A stretch of 57,148 nucleotides of DNA from a bacterium (lineage in GTDB: Bacteria; Bacteroidota; Bacteroidia; Chitinophagales; Saprospiraceae). Where the stretch lies: the NCBI GenBank assembly GCA_024742755.1, contig JANSXW010000023.1, positions 1 through 57,148 on the forward strand, written 5' to 3'. The notes under the pieces are model-generated. The model worked only from the letters and a program-made list of their open reading frames with translations, had not been told where the DNA came from and ran no database searches. Shown one piece after another: positions 7,802 through 16,546 of this stretch (position 1 is the first letter of the stretch; each line of letters begins with the position of its first letter). The position numbers and the translations under genes are program-made.

Positions 7802-10800
7802 TTACCGCACAATTGTAATTGGCAGCGCCTCACCTGTCTCCGTGCGCACCCAGTACAGTCCTGCGGGCAGTGCCGAGACATCCACAGAGGTCACCTTAGT
7901 ACCCAATGCTATAGTTTGAAGCCATTGCCCTGTGCCATTGTATATTTGCAAACGCTGTGGCAACGATTGCCCGTAGGCCCTAATCCAAATACGATCGCGG
8001 GCCGGATTTGGAAACAGCGCAATTTCATCGCTCAGGGAAAGGCCTGTTGACCCACTGCTGATCAGCACCACCTCCTCACAATAAGTATGCTCCCCCCAGT
8101 CATTACCGGCCGTAAGGCAAACCATGTAAGTGCCGGATGCTGCATAGGTATGCTCCGGGTGCTGCGCTGTACTGCCTTGCCCATCGCCGAAGTCCCAAAC
8201 CCAGCTCGTGGGGGTATTGGTGGAGACATCCGTGAAAACAGCCTGTAGTTCGGCCGTTTCGTAGGCAAAGGCGGCTGCGGGCGTGAAGTCCGGCAGCTCG
8301 GATACCATTATATTTTGAACGGTATTGGTGATGATGGGCGGATTGAAGTCGAAGTAAATCCCGGCGGTATTTTCAAGGAGGGTATTTTCCTCCAATCCGG
8401 GCAGGGTTTCGATTTCGAATTGCACAAAACCGTGGCTTGCCGGCTCATTGGTGGTGCTGTCGGGCAGCAGGATGTCCCGGAAATGGAACTCCAGCCGGCC
8501 GTCTTCATACAGTACGGCCTCGTAAGGGTGGCTGCTGCTGCCGGGCGCAAAAGTGGCCCAGTCTAGATCCTCCGACAGTTGATCGCGCAGGACCACATTG
8601 AAGGCCGTATCCGTGCCTGTATTCTGAAAACGGATGGTGTACAGCAGGGGCTCCTCAAACAGGGTGTAGTTTTCGGTGAAGGGTGGTTGCTCCGAGCGTG
8701 CGGGGTGCACCTGCTTGTCATTGGGATCGTACGCACAGTTGATGATGGAAGCAAAGCCAAAAGTCACTGCGGGCAGGGCTCCCCCGGAGGCATTGTAAGG
8801 AACTACACCTACCGGAATATCAAGGGCCGAACCGATGAATTCCACTCCGGCGATGACCATGCTCAACGCTACGGAGCGGCTCTCTCCTGGCTGCAGGGTT
8901 TCAAAATCCCAAAACAGGGTATCGCCTGACACCTGAGCCGGCACGGGCGTGGCTTCCACCAATTCCGCCAGTTCATTGAGGACCAGGTAGGCCTGACCAT
9001 CGAAGGGCCAGCAGCCGTCATTGGTGTAATTGAGCCAGAAGGGCACGGTAAAGCCGCAGCGGGTGGGCGCAGAGGCCAGGGTAATGCCTGCTTCCGGCTC
9101 TTCTGTATTCGGGCTTACGCCAAACTGCAGGCTGTCAATGGGGGTGCCATCGAAGGTGATTTCGTAGCTCCCGGGCGTTGTGGTCAGGGCCCAGCATTCT
9201 TCGAGCTGGGGGCTGATGTTGTAGGTGCCTTCTGCTCCGTATACGGTAAACCGCCCATCTTCATCTGTGAAAACCGCCAGGGCCTCAGGCTCTACCGTAA
9301 TTGGAAAACGGTCAAGAAGGACTTCCTGCGTATCGCGCTGGCCATTGGCGTTGACATCAAAGAAGACTTGCCCGGAAACGCCCACGTCGTTGGCCAGATT
9401 ATAAGAGACAATGACCCGATCGATACCGCCATTCGGAGGGCTCTCTGCATTACCTACTATATCGAGGTCCCCATCGCCATCGATATCTGCCAGTTCGAAG
9501 CCCCGCACCGCAATAGCTCCATTTGGGATGGGCAAAGGAGGCAGAAAATCACCATTGCCCTGCCCTTTCAACCACTGCATGGGAAAGTCCTGATACCCTG
9601 AAGTCACAATGTCCTGCACCCCGTCACCATCGTAATCCGTCAGTGTGAATTTTTCCATAGCCGGCCCCCCAACGTAGATATCCTGCTGCGCCCCCAAATA
9701 GCCGCCCCCTGTACCTGGCCACCAGGCGATCCGGTCTTCTCCCCCAAAACTGTTATCCGCAGAAACGATGATATCCATTAAGCCGTCCTCATTCAAATCA
9801 GCGGCCTGTGCATAGAGCGCCGTTGTTATGTTCGTGGTCAGGGTATGAAGGTTGTAAAAATCCCCTGCTCCCAGGTTAATCCTGTAATCGATTACCGGGT
9901 CTTCGCCCTTGCAGACGACGATATCTGTAAGCCCGTCGCCGTTGAGATCAGTGGGAAGGACATCGAGTACCCCTTCGACTTCCTCCCAAAGAAAGATAGG
10001 GTCGCCCCAACCGGTTCCGTTATTAGGTACCCACCCTACGTAGCCGGTAGGCTGCCCGTTGAAGCTCGGGGAGGCCCAAAGCATATCCAGATCGCCATCG
10101 CCGTCCATGTCTGCCATCTGAAGGTCCCGCTTGTAAAAATAGTTGCTCTCGAAAGGAGGCGTTTCGGTAAAGGTGCCATCCGTATTGTTGATGTAAACGC
10201 AATAGATGCTTTGGTTGGTGGCATTGTCCTGCACACTGCCCGCAAGGACATCCGGCCAGCCGTCGTTGTTGTAATCAAAAACAGCAATACTGGCAGGTTC
10301 ATAGTTATGCCTCCTCGCAATCAGCCTGGGCTGCGAATACCCCTGGCCTTCGTTCCTAACCCAAACCAGGGCATCGCTGCCGCCAGAGCCCACGACAATA
10401 TCCGGCCGGCCATCCTGGTCAACATCAGCTACTACGGGAATACCGACCTGGTATACTCCAAGTTCCAGAAGTGCAGGCGGGGCAAACGCTCCATTGCCTT
10501 CAGAAGCCAGCCAAAGCAGGGCTTCCTTCGGTGGGGCCGTACTGTTAATTCCATAAAGGATATCCGGAAAACCATCCCCGTTGAGGTCAGGCAGGTCGAG
10601 AAAGCGCTGATAGGCGGCATAATCCTGCAGCTTAATGTCCGGCCCGAAGTGCCCGGTCCCATCGTTTTGGAGCCAGCCCACTTCGCCATAGCGGTGGCAG
10701 GAAGCAAGGTCAAGATCCCCGTCACCATCCATATCCGCCGTTTGCACATAGTAGCTGCCGTAAGCTGGCAGCAAGGTGTCCGGGGCCGAAAAGGCACCGC

Positions 10801-11596
10801 CCCCCAGGTTGCGGAAAAGGGTCAGCCCGGCACCGCCTTCGTCTTCAATGCGGTTGGAACAAACGATGTCCGGCAGGCCATCCCCATCAAAGTCTCCGGT
10901 AACGACCGAATTAGGGCCCAAATGGGTATCATTGATGACCTGAAAATCAGCAAAAGTGCCATTGCCCAGGTTTTCATGCCAGCCGAGGCGATGGTCAGAA
11001 TGAGCGGCGACCACAACGTCCTGATCCCCATCGCCATCCAGGTCCTCTGCATGCACGCTGTTGGCACTGCTATGATCAGGGGAAAGGAGCTGAGCATCGC
11101 CGAAGGTGCCGTCACCCTGACCGGGCAACCAGGATACGCCCTGGTTTTCCCCGATAAGGGCATCCGTCTGACCGTCACCATTGAGGTCGGCAAGGTAAAG
11201 GTCTGTCACAAGCCCGGCGTCGTAAATGATAGTGGGCGGCCCGAAGGTACCATCGCCATTATTGAAGTGGATCCCAAAACCTGCCTGGTAGGAAGCAAAA
11301 AGCAAGTCTTCGTCCCCGTCGCTATCTATATCGAAGCTGGTCAGGGAGCGGTAAAGCCGGTCGGCAAAATCAATGGGGTTTTGATGGCCAAAGGTGCCAT
11401 CCTCAAGCTGCGGGAGCCAAAACAGGCGTTTATCCGTACCACAAATAACATCGGTGCGGCCGTCGCCATTTACATCTGAGCCTATGCTGAACTGTACGTT
11501 CCCTACTTCGTCAAAAAGATCAATAGCAGGTGCATACTGGGCCTGAAGCCCTGCAGTAAAAAACAGGCTTACTACTACTAACTGGAGTTTATTCAT
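7802..11596 (-). CDS. FG-GAP/VCBS beta-propeller protein with DUF7619, PKD and T9SS sorting domain
   Basis: 1264 residues from ATG 11596, chosen because it gives a clean signal peptide (MNKLQLVVVSLFFTAGLQAQ); a longer frame exists upstream but adds no signal. I count 14 calcium-loop motifs of the form DxDGDGxxD (from DVNGDGRTD to DIDGDGDLD) spaced about 50-60 residues, as in FG-GAP/VCBS propellers. A DVNANGQRD loop with a Cna-B/SdrD-like segment follows, then a DUF7619-type domain (YDPNDKQVHP to FDFNPPIITNTV). A PKD domain has the pattern WDFGDGQGSTAQHPEHTYA. The T9SS type A tail (LFPNPARDRIWI to the end) completes it. A secreted, surface-anchored protein is likely; no enzymatic motif was seen. 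Confidence 0.88.
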   Translation of the reverse strand: MNKLQLVVVSLFFTAGLQAQYAPAIDLFDEVGNVQFSIGSDVNGDGRTDVICGTDKRLFWLPQLEDGTFGHQNPIDFADRLYRSLTSFDIDSDGDEDLLFASYQAGFGIHFNNGDGTFGPPTIIYDAGLVTDLYLADLNGDGQTDALIGENQGVSWLPGQGDGTFGDAQLLSPDHSSANSVHAEDLDGDGDQDVVVAAHSDHRLGWHENLGNGTFADFQVINDTHLGPNSVVTGDFDGDGLPDIVCSNRIEDEGGAGLTLFRNLGGGAFSAPDTLLPAYGSYYVQTADMDGDGDLDLASCHRYGEVGWLQNDGTGHFGPDIKLQDYAAYQRFLDLPDLNGDGFPDILYGINSTAPPKEALLWLASEGNGAFAPPALLELGVYQVGIPVVADVDQDGRPDIVVGSGGSDALVWVRNEGQGYSQPRLIARRHNYEPASIAVFDYNNDGWPDVLAGSVQDNATNQSIYCVYINNTDGTFTETPPFESNYFYKRDLQMADMDGDGDLDMLWASPSFNGQPTGYVGWVPNNGTGWGDPIFLWEEVEGVLDVLPTDLNGDGLTDIVVCKGEDPVIDYRINLGAGDFYNLHTLTTNITTALYAQAADLNEDGLMDIIVSADNSFGGEDRIAWWPGTGGGYLGAQQDIYVGGPAMEKFTLTDYDGDGVQDIVTSGYQDFPMQWLKGQGNGDFLPPLPIPNGAIAVRGFELADIDGDGDLDIVGNAESPPNGGIDRVIVSYNLANDVGVSGQVFFDVNANGQRDTQEVLLDRFPITVEPEALAVFTDEDGRFTVYGAEGTYNISPQLEECWALTTTPGSYEITFDGTPIDSLQFGVSPNTEEPEAGITLASAPTRCGFTVPFWLNYTNDGCWPFDGQAYLVLNELAELVEATPVPAQVSGDTLFWDFETLQPGESRSVALSMVIAGVEFIGSALDIPVGVVPYNASGGALPAVTFGFASIINCAYDPNDKQVHPARSEQPPFTENYTLFEEPLLYTIRFQNTGTDTAFNVVLRDQLSEDLDWATFAPGSSSHPYEAVLYEDGRLEFHFRDILLPDSTTNEPASHGFVQFEIETLPGLEENTLLENTAGIYFDFNPPIITNTVQNIMVSELPDFTPAAAFAYETAELQAVFTDVSTNTPTSWVWDFGDGQGSTAQHPEHTYAASGTYMVCLTAGNDWGEHTYCEEVVLISSGSTGLSLSDEIALFPNPARDRIWIRAYGQSLPQRLQIYNGTGQWLQTIALGTKVTSVDVSALPAGLYWVRTETGEALPITIVR

Positions 11597-11653
11597 CGTT
11601 CGTTTTGGTTTAGCACGGCAAGGTACGGCTTTTGGCAGACACACCATAGCAAG

Positions 11654-11685
11654 GCCAATCAAAGTGTTTCAAAAATTTGATTGGC
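11654..11685. repeat. 10-bp perfect inverted repeat, 12-base loop
   Basis: GCCAATCAAA (11654-11663) and TTTGATTGGC (11676-11685) are exact inverted copies. The site lies 58 bases upstream of the start of the FG-GAP gene. It may be a hairpin in its leader or a dimeric regulator site. It lacks a T-tract on the side expected of a terminator. Confidence 0.5.
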
Positions 11686-11812
11686 ACTTCACCTCAGCTG
11701 CCATCAGGCTAATAAAAAAGCAGGCCTGATAAAAGAAAACCGCAATGCTGACTGATAGGCGCACTGGCAGGCGCAACCCTTGAGGCTCTACTTCTCTATG
11801 ATGCCCTTTTGC

Positions 11813-12511
11813 CTACCGGTCCCGCCACTGATTGGCAAACATCTGCCATACCTCGTCCTTATTCACCGGATTGGCGGTGATGGTGACCGGCTCATTGCGC
11901 ACCGGGTGGACAAAGGACATGGACCGGCAGTGCAGGTGAATGGAGCCGTCCTTGTTGGGCGCAGGCGCACCGTATTTCACATCGCCCCGGATGGAGCAGC
12001 CAATGCGGGCCAGCTGTACGCGGATTTGGTGAGGGCGGCCAGTCAGTGGATTCACTTTGATCAGGTGGTGGTTGCCCACTTCAGCGATTAGCTCGTAGTC
12101 GAGCTCAGACTTCTTAGCGTCCTTATTGCGGGGGCGAACGGAGGCATGGGCAACGTTGCGGCTGCGGTCTTTGTCTATGTAGTGAACCAAATGACCGGAT
12201 AACGGGTCCGGGCGCTCTTCGGTAATCGCCCAGTAGGTCTTTTGGATTTCGCGCTTCTGGAAGAGGGCATTCATACGGGCGAGCGCCTTGCTGGTCCGGG
12301 CATAAATTACAACCCCACTCACCGGACGGTCGAGCCGGTGGATGGTGCCCAGGAAAACGGCACCCGGCTTGTTGTAGCGGTCGGCAATGTACTGCTTCAC
12401 AAACTCGCTCATGGGCTTGTCCTCTGTGATGTCCCCCTGCACGAGCATGCCCGCCGGCTTGTTGACCGCAATCAAATGGTTGTCCTCAAAAAGTACTTGT
12501 AGTCCTTGCAT
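11813..12511 (-). CDS. RluA-family pseudouridine synthase
   Basis: 232 residues. It isomerises uridine to pseudouridine in rRNA or tRNA. The catalytic block HRLDRPVSGVVIYARTSKAL contains the essential Asp of the HRLD motif (about residue 58); NKPAGMLVQ near residue 17 and LTGRPHQIRVQLA near 155 are further family signatures. There is no N-terminal S4 domain, so it resembles the short RluA/TruC branch rather than RluC/D; the exact target base cannot be read. It is the last gene of a minus-strand run rmlB-DUF502-this gene, 8 bases after the DUF502 gene. Family sure, specificity unknown. Confidence 0.88.
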   Translation of the reverse strand: MQGLQVLFEDNHLIAVNKPAGMLVQGDITEDKPMSEFVKQYIADRYNKPGAVFLGTIHRLDRPVSGVVIYARTSKALARMNALFQKREIQKTYWAITEERPDPLSGHLVHYIDKDRSRNVAHASVRPRNKDAKKSELDYELIAEVGNHHLIKVNPLTGRPHQIRVQLARIGCSIRGDVKYGAPAPNKDGSIHLHCRSMSFVHPVRNEPVTITANPVNKDEVWQMFANQWRDR

Positions 12512-12519
12512 AACGCTGG

Positions 12520-13227
12520 CTAATTATGGGACGAAGGTAATTCTTTTTCTGTATCTCCCTCCACCGCTTTCCCGGCTTCCGGCAAATCGAACAGACTGGA
12601 GGACCCTGCCCCAACGCTGATAATGGACCGCATCGCATCTTCCGGGCGGGTATTCACGTACTTGACATCCTCTTCTTTCATGTGGAATACAAAGCCGTTG
12701 GTGGGATTAGGCCCGGTGGGGACAAAGACGGTGACGTAGCCATTGCCCAGCTCGTCATCGGTCACAAAGCCCGTCATCAGGGTGCCATTGCCAAAAGGAT
12801 CAACGAGGACAACCTGGGAGAAAGGCACCTTTTTGCGCCCCAGGAATTGCCGGACGGTTTCCCGTAGCACCCCATAAAATGGCAAGTTCATCAACCAACG
12901 CTGCTCGAAGTTGGCAAACATTTTACCGCCAGAACTGGTGCGCACCACCAGTCCGAGTGCAAAAAAGAAGGTGAGGACGATGGCCAGCGCCAGAAAATCC
13001 AGGAACCAGCCCGGCAACTCTTCCGAAAAAGGCAGCAGCGCGCGGACCGGCGAGACCATATTGGTCATGAAGTTGATCAGGATGCGGACCAGGAAAAAGA
13101 AAAGGGTGAGGGGCAGAATAACCACCAGCCCCCCAATAAAAGTGGTTGCGAAAAATCGGCGCAGGCGTCTAAAAATCCGCATATAGCGGTGGGGCCGCCT
13201 GCGTACCTTTTCGGGAGGTTCTATCAT
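12520..13227 (-). CDS. DUF502 membrane protein
   Basis: 235 residues. The N-terminus is basic (RRRPHRYMRIFRRLRRFF), then a membrane helix (TTFIGGLVVILPLTLFFFLV, about 29-48) and a second helix (FLDFLALAIVLTFFFALGLV, about 75-95). The soluble part carries the DUF502 signatures YGVLRETVRQFLGRKK, VVLVDPFGNGTLMTGFVT and VFVPTGPNPTNGF. Family members sit in the inner membrane; a role is not established. The gene starts 3 bases after the rmlB stop and precedes the pseudouridine synthase by 8, so the three are presumably co-transcribed. Identification is firm, function unknown. Confidence 0.85.
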   Translation of the reverse strand: MIEPPEKVRRRPHRYMRIFRRLRRFFATTFIGGLVVILPLTLFFFLVRILINFMTNMVSPVRALLPFSEELPGWFLDFLALAIVLTFFFALGLVVRTSSGGKMFANFEQRWLMNLPFYGVLRETVRQFLGRKKVPFSQVVLVDPFGNGTLMTGFVTDDELGNGYVTVFVPTGPNPTNGFVFHMKEEDVKYVNTRPEDAMRSIISVGAGSSSLFDLPEAGKAVEGDTEKELPSSHN

Positions 13228-13230
13228 ACA

Positions 13231-14292
13231 TTATGCGTTCGTCTGATATTGTTGTTCGTAATAGGCCTGGTAAGCCCCTGAGGTGACCCGCTCCAGCCAT
13301 TCGGTATTGCCAAGGTACCACTCGGCGGTCTTGCGCAATCCTTCTTCTGCCTGAATGCTGGGGGCCCAGTTGAGCTCATTCATCAGCTTGGTGGCATCAA
13401 TGGCGTAGCGGCGGTCGTGGCCAGGCCGGTCCTTCACGAAAGTGATCAGCGCCCGGGAAGTGCCCTGATCGCGCCCCAGCAAATCGTCCATAACATCACA
13501 AAGCTGATGTACCAGGTCAATGTTTTTCCATTCGTTGTTGCCGCCGATGTTGTACGTTTCGCCGTTTTTGCCTTCGTGGTAAATGAGATCGATGGCCGAA
13601 GCATGATCTTCCACCCAAAGCCAGTCGCGGGTGTACTTGCCATCGCCATAAACCGGCAGCGGCTTGTTGTGGCGGATGTTGTTGATCATCAGCGGCAGCA
13701 GCTTTTCTGGAAACTGATAGGGGCCGTAATTGTTCGAACAATTGGAGATCACGATGGGCAGCCCGTAGGTATGGTAGTAAGCCCGGACGAGGTGGTCTGA
13801 GCTTGCTTTGGAAGCCGAGTACGGCGAGCGCGGATCGTAGGCCGTTTCTTCCGTAAAGAAGCCGGTTTCGCCCAGCGTGCCGTAGACCTCATCTGTGGAA
13901 ACGTGGTAGAAGCGCTTGCCGGAAAAATCGCCCCAGTGCTGCTTAGCGGCATTGAGCAGGACCACCGTGCCCACGATATTGGTTTCGATAAAGCTCATCG
14001 GGTTGGCAATAGAGCGGTCTACATGAGACTCTGCAGCCAGGTGGATGACCCCGTCGAAATCATGAGCAGCGAAGAGCTCCTGCATGGCGGCAGCATCCGT
14101 AATATCCGCTTTCACAAAAGTGTAGTTCTCTGCGTTTTCGATATCCTTGAGGTTCTCCAGGTTGCCTGCATAGGTAAGGGCATCGAGGTTAACGATGTGA
14201 TAATCGGGGTATTTGCTGACCATCAGGCGGACCAGATGCGACCCAATAAACCCGGCACCACCGGTAATGAGGATTGTGGTTGGCTTAGACAT
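13231..14292 (-). CDS. rfbB: dTDP-glucose 4,6-dehydratase
   Basis: 353 residues. It converts dTDP-glucose to dTDP-4-keto-6-deoxyglucose, the second step of dTDP-rhamnose and related sugar synthesis for surface polysaccharide. The start at ATG 14292 puts the Rossmann motif TGGAGFIGSHLV at residues 9-20; a longer frame upstream lacks family sequence and would cover the -7 element. Other signatures are VSTDEVYG (catalytic Thr/Asp/Glu region), the YSASK pair (Tyr and Lys of the SDR triad) and RDWLWVEDHASAI. No other rml gene is nearby. It leads an operon with the DUF502 and pseudouridine synthase genes. The symbol rmlB is a synonym. Confidence 0.92.
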   Translation of the reverse strand: MSKPTTILITGGAGFIGSHLVRLMVSKYPDYHIVNLDALTYAGNLENLKDIENAENYTFVKADITDAAAMQELFAAHDFDGVIHLAAESHVDRSIANPMSFIETNIVGTVVLLNAAKQHWGDFSGKRFYHVSTDEVYGTLGETGFFTEETAYDPRSPYSASKASSDHLVRAYYHTYGLPIVISNCSNNYGPYQFPEKLLPLMINNIRHNKPLPVYGDGKYTRDWLWVEDHASAIDLIYHEGKNGETYNIGGNNEWKNIDLVHQLCDVMDDLLGRDQGTSRALITFVKDRPGHDRRYAIDATKLMNELNWAPSIQAEEGLRKTAEWYLGNTEWLERVTSGAYQAYYEQQYQTNA

Positions 14293-14349
14293 GTTCTTTG
14301 GTTTTGATTTGCGGTACAGTGGTTTGGTGTGTTTGTGGACGTTGGACGA

Positions 14350-14357
14350 CAAAGCTA
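14350..14357 (-). promoter_or_regulatory. -7 element TAGCTTTG for the rfbB operon
   Basis: Reading on the minus strand TAGCTTTG matches TAnnTTTG and would place the transcript start near 14343, about 50 bases before ATG 14292. No matching -33 TTTG was seen. Confidence 0.45.
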
Positions 14358-14402
14358 ACGAATTCCTGCCGCTGTTGCCAGTCCTGATGCGAGTGATTTT
14401 CC

Positions 14403-14410
14403 TACCTTTG
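14403..14410 (+). promoter_or_regulatory. -7 element TACCTTTG for the barrel protein gene
   Basis: TACCTTTG matches the Bacteroidota -7 consensus and lies 24 bases before ATG 14435. The transcript start would be near 14417, giving a leader of under 20 bases. It is divergent from the rfbB -7 element 45 bases away. Confidence 0.5.
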
Positions 14411-14434
14411 CAGGAAATCAGAACCACTCTACCT

Positions 14435-15196
14435 ATGCGTACGTACTTTTGGCTCTTTTTGTTGCTGCCCCTGTTGTCTTCTGCTCAGGAATACGGGGAG
14501 TTTGACCTCAACCGTGGCAACGGCATCCTGATTGACTTCACTTACGGCTACCATACGCCTGGCGGTGACCTCAGCAAGCGCTTCGGCAACCACTTCAGCG
14601 TAGGCACCGGGGTAGCGTTCATTACAGATAAAGGCAACTGGCTCTTTGGGCTGGGCATGAGTTACTATTTTGGCAATGAGGTGGCCGAAAATCCACTTAC
14701 CGCCCTGCTCAATGATCAGGGCGGGATCATTGGCAACAACCGGGGCTATGCCGATATACAGCTCAGAATGCGCGGCTACTACTTAGGCGGATATGCAGGG
14801 AAGCTGATCCCGCTGGGCTTTTCTAAAAATCCCCGCTCCGGGCTGCGCGTGACGGCCAGTGCCGGCCTGCTGCAGCACAAAATCCGAATTCAGGATGACC
14901 CCTTGAGTTTCGTTCCGCACCTGGACGACGAGTACAAAAAAGGCTATGACCGCCTCAGCAACGGGCTGGCCTTCACGGAGTTTATCGGCTACCAGGTCCT
15001 GAGCACCAACAAACTGATCAACTTCTTTGCTGGTGTGGAATTCACGCAGGGCTTCACCATGAGCCGCAGGAGCTTCGATTTTGCCACCCGGCAGCAGGAC
15101 ACTGCCGAACGGCTGGACCTGAATGTCGGCTTCCGGGTAGGCTGGATTCTGCCTTTCTACGTTGGAGAGCGGGCTTCTGAAGAAATCTACTATTGA
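14435..15196 (+). CDS. Secreted outer-membrane beta-barrel-like protein
   Basis: 253 residues from ATG 14435. Residues 1-18 (MRTYFWLFLLLPLLSSAQ) are a signal peptide ending in the usual Bacteroidota SAQ site; a much longer frame upstream would overlap the promoter. The mature part alternates aromatic/glycine strands (GILIDFTYGYHTPGGDLSKR, WLFGLGMSYYFGN, GLRVTASAGLLQHKIRI, LDLNVGFRVGWILPFY), the pattern of a small outer-membrane barrel. Its TGA overlaps the ATG of kdtA by one base, so the two are translationally coupled and the barrel may act in LPS or envelope biology (inference). No named family was recognised with certainty. Confidence 0.7.
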   Translation: MRTYFWLFLLLPLLSSAQEYGEFDLNRGNGILIDFTYGYHTPGGDLSKRFGNHFSVGTGVAFITDKGNWLFGLGMSYYFGNEVAENPLTALLNDQGGIIGNNRGYADIQLRMRGYYLGGYAGKLIPLGFSKNPRSGLRVTASAGLLQHKIRIQDDPLSFVPHLDDEYKKGYDRLSNGLAFTEFIGYQVLSTNKLINFFAGVEFTQGFTMSRRSFDFATRQQDTAERLDLNVGFRVGWILPFYVGERASEEIYY

Positions 15197-16446
15197 TGTT
15201 TGGGTACACCCTGGGGATTTACCTGTACGGGCTGGCCCTGCAACTGGCGGCCTTGTTTCACCCCAAAGCCCGCAAATGGGTTGAGGGGCGGCAAAACTGG
15301 ATGGACCGGCACCGGCAGATGAGCGCAGATTTGCCGGAGGGCCGGCCGCTGTTTTGGTTCCATTGTGCTTCTCTGGGAGAATTTGAACAAGGGCGCCCGC
15401 TTATTGAAAACCTCAGCACGCGCGAGCAGCCGCCACTTATTTTGCTTACCTTTTATTCTCCTTCCGGATACGAAATACGCAAAAATTACCCGCAGGCGGA
15501 TGTGGTGGCCTACCTTCCGCTGGATACGCCTGCACAGGCCAGGGCTTTTGTGAATATCTGGAAGCCGCAGCTTGCCATTTTTGTGAAGTATGAATTCTGG
15601 TTCAATATTTTGCAGCAGCTGCAAAAGCAGCATATCCCTACCTTGCTAATTTCCGGGCTTTTCCGGCCCGGGCAGCTTTTCTTTAGGCCCTACGGAGGGG
15701 CTTTCCAACGCATCCTTGAAGGGTTTAGCCATCTTTTCGTACAGGATGAAGCCTCCGGGCAGCACTTGTCGAATGCAGGGATTGATCAGTATACCGTGGC
15801 GGGCGACACCCGCATTGACCGCGTTCAATCTATTGCCGCTCAGGCGCCCCCTATACCCTTAGCCGCTGATTTTTGCCAATCTGCCCCTGTCCTGGTCGTG
15901 GGCAGTTCCTGGCCGGAAGACGAAGCCTGCCTCCTGCCCTACCTCAATGAGGAGCTCCCCGCAGACTGGAAAGCCATTATTGCCCCCCATGAAATTTCGG
16001 AAAACCACCTGAAAAACATTGAGCAGCAACTTGCCCTGCCCTGTATCCGTTTCAGCGCAGCCGAAAATGCCCCGGACCAACTGAACAGTGCAAGCGTGCT
16101 GCTTATTGACAATATCGGTATGCTGTCTGCCCTGTATCAGTACGGGCGGATTGCCTACATCGGGGGGGGGTTCAAGACCGGGCTGCACAACACCCTGGAG
16201 CCTATCGCCTTTGGGCTGCCGGTGCTCTTTGGCCCTCACTATCACAAGTTTGAAGAAGCCCGCTACCTCGTGGAAGAAGGCGGGGGATTTGTGATTGAGG
16301 ATGCACGAACCCTATCCGAAACGCTCCGGAAACTTCAGGAGCCGGAGGCCTATCAGAAGGCCGCCGGCACGGCACTCCGGTACATCACACAAAATCAGGG
16401 CGCCACCCAAAAAGTGCTGCGCTGGATAGAAAGTGCCGGTTTGTAG
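15196..16446 (+). CDS. kdtA: 3-deoxy-D-manno-octulosonic acid (Kdo) transferase
   Basis: 416 residues. It transfers Kdo from CMP-Kdo to lipid A at the inner membrane. An N-terminal hydrophobic segment (GYTLGIYLYGLALQLAALF) anchors it. Family motifs are FHCASLGEFEQGRPLIE (about 55-71), KYEFWFN (about 132-138), LLISGLFRPGQLFFRPYGG, VGSSWPEDE and the sugar-nucleotide site GGGFKTGLHNTLEPIAFG then VLFGPHYHKFEEA. The start ATG 15196 overlaps the preceding stop by one base (TGATG); a TTG one codon upstream is possible. The GGG encoded here includes a run of nine G (16162-16170). Synonym waaA. Confidence 0.93.
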   Translation: MFGYTLGIYLYGLALQLAALFHPKARKWVEGRQNWMDRHRQMSADLPEGRPLFWFHCASLGEFEQGRPLIENLSTREQPPLILLTFYSPSGYEIRKNYPQADVVAYLPLDTPAQARAFVNIWKPQLAIFVKYEFWFNILQQLQKQHIPTLLISGLFRPGQLFFRPYGGAFQRILEGFSHLFVQDEASGQHLSNAGIDQYTVAGDTRIDRVQSIAAQAPPIPLAADFCQSAPVLVVGSSWPEDEACLLPYLNEELPADWKAIIAPHEISENHLKNIEQQLALPCIRFSAAENAPDQLNSASVLLIDNIGMLSALYQYGRIAYIGGGFKTGLHNTLEPIAFGLPVLFGPHYHKFEEARYLVEEGGGFVIEDARTLSETLRKLQEPEAYQKAAGTALRYITQNQGATQKVLRWIESAGL

Positions 16447-16457
16447 ACCTTTTCTGC

Positions 16458-16489
16458 TTTACCATTGTTCGGGCATATTCCTATATTTG
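16458..16489 (+). promoter_or_regulatory. Promoter of hldA: TTTA-N20-TATATTTG
   Basis: A -33-like TTTA (16458-16461) is followed after 20 bases by TATATTTG (16482-16489), a near-perfect Bacteroidota housekeeping promoter. Transcription would start near 16496, about 50 bases before ATG 16547. It also implies that hldA is not solely dependent on the kdtA transcript. Confidence 0.65.
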
Positions 16490-16546
16490 CGGTTCGGTTG
16501 AACGGCACTTTCAGCGACTCAAAATTCCATTGACCTACTATAGATT

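Noticed and set aside
9845..11479. 544-codon plus-strand frame
   Set aside because: It is antisense to the FG-GAP gene; its length reflects the repetitive GC-rich DxDGDG coding on the other strand.
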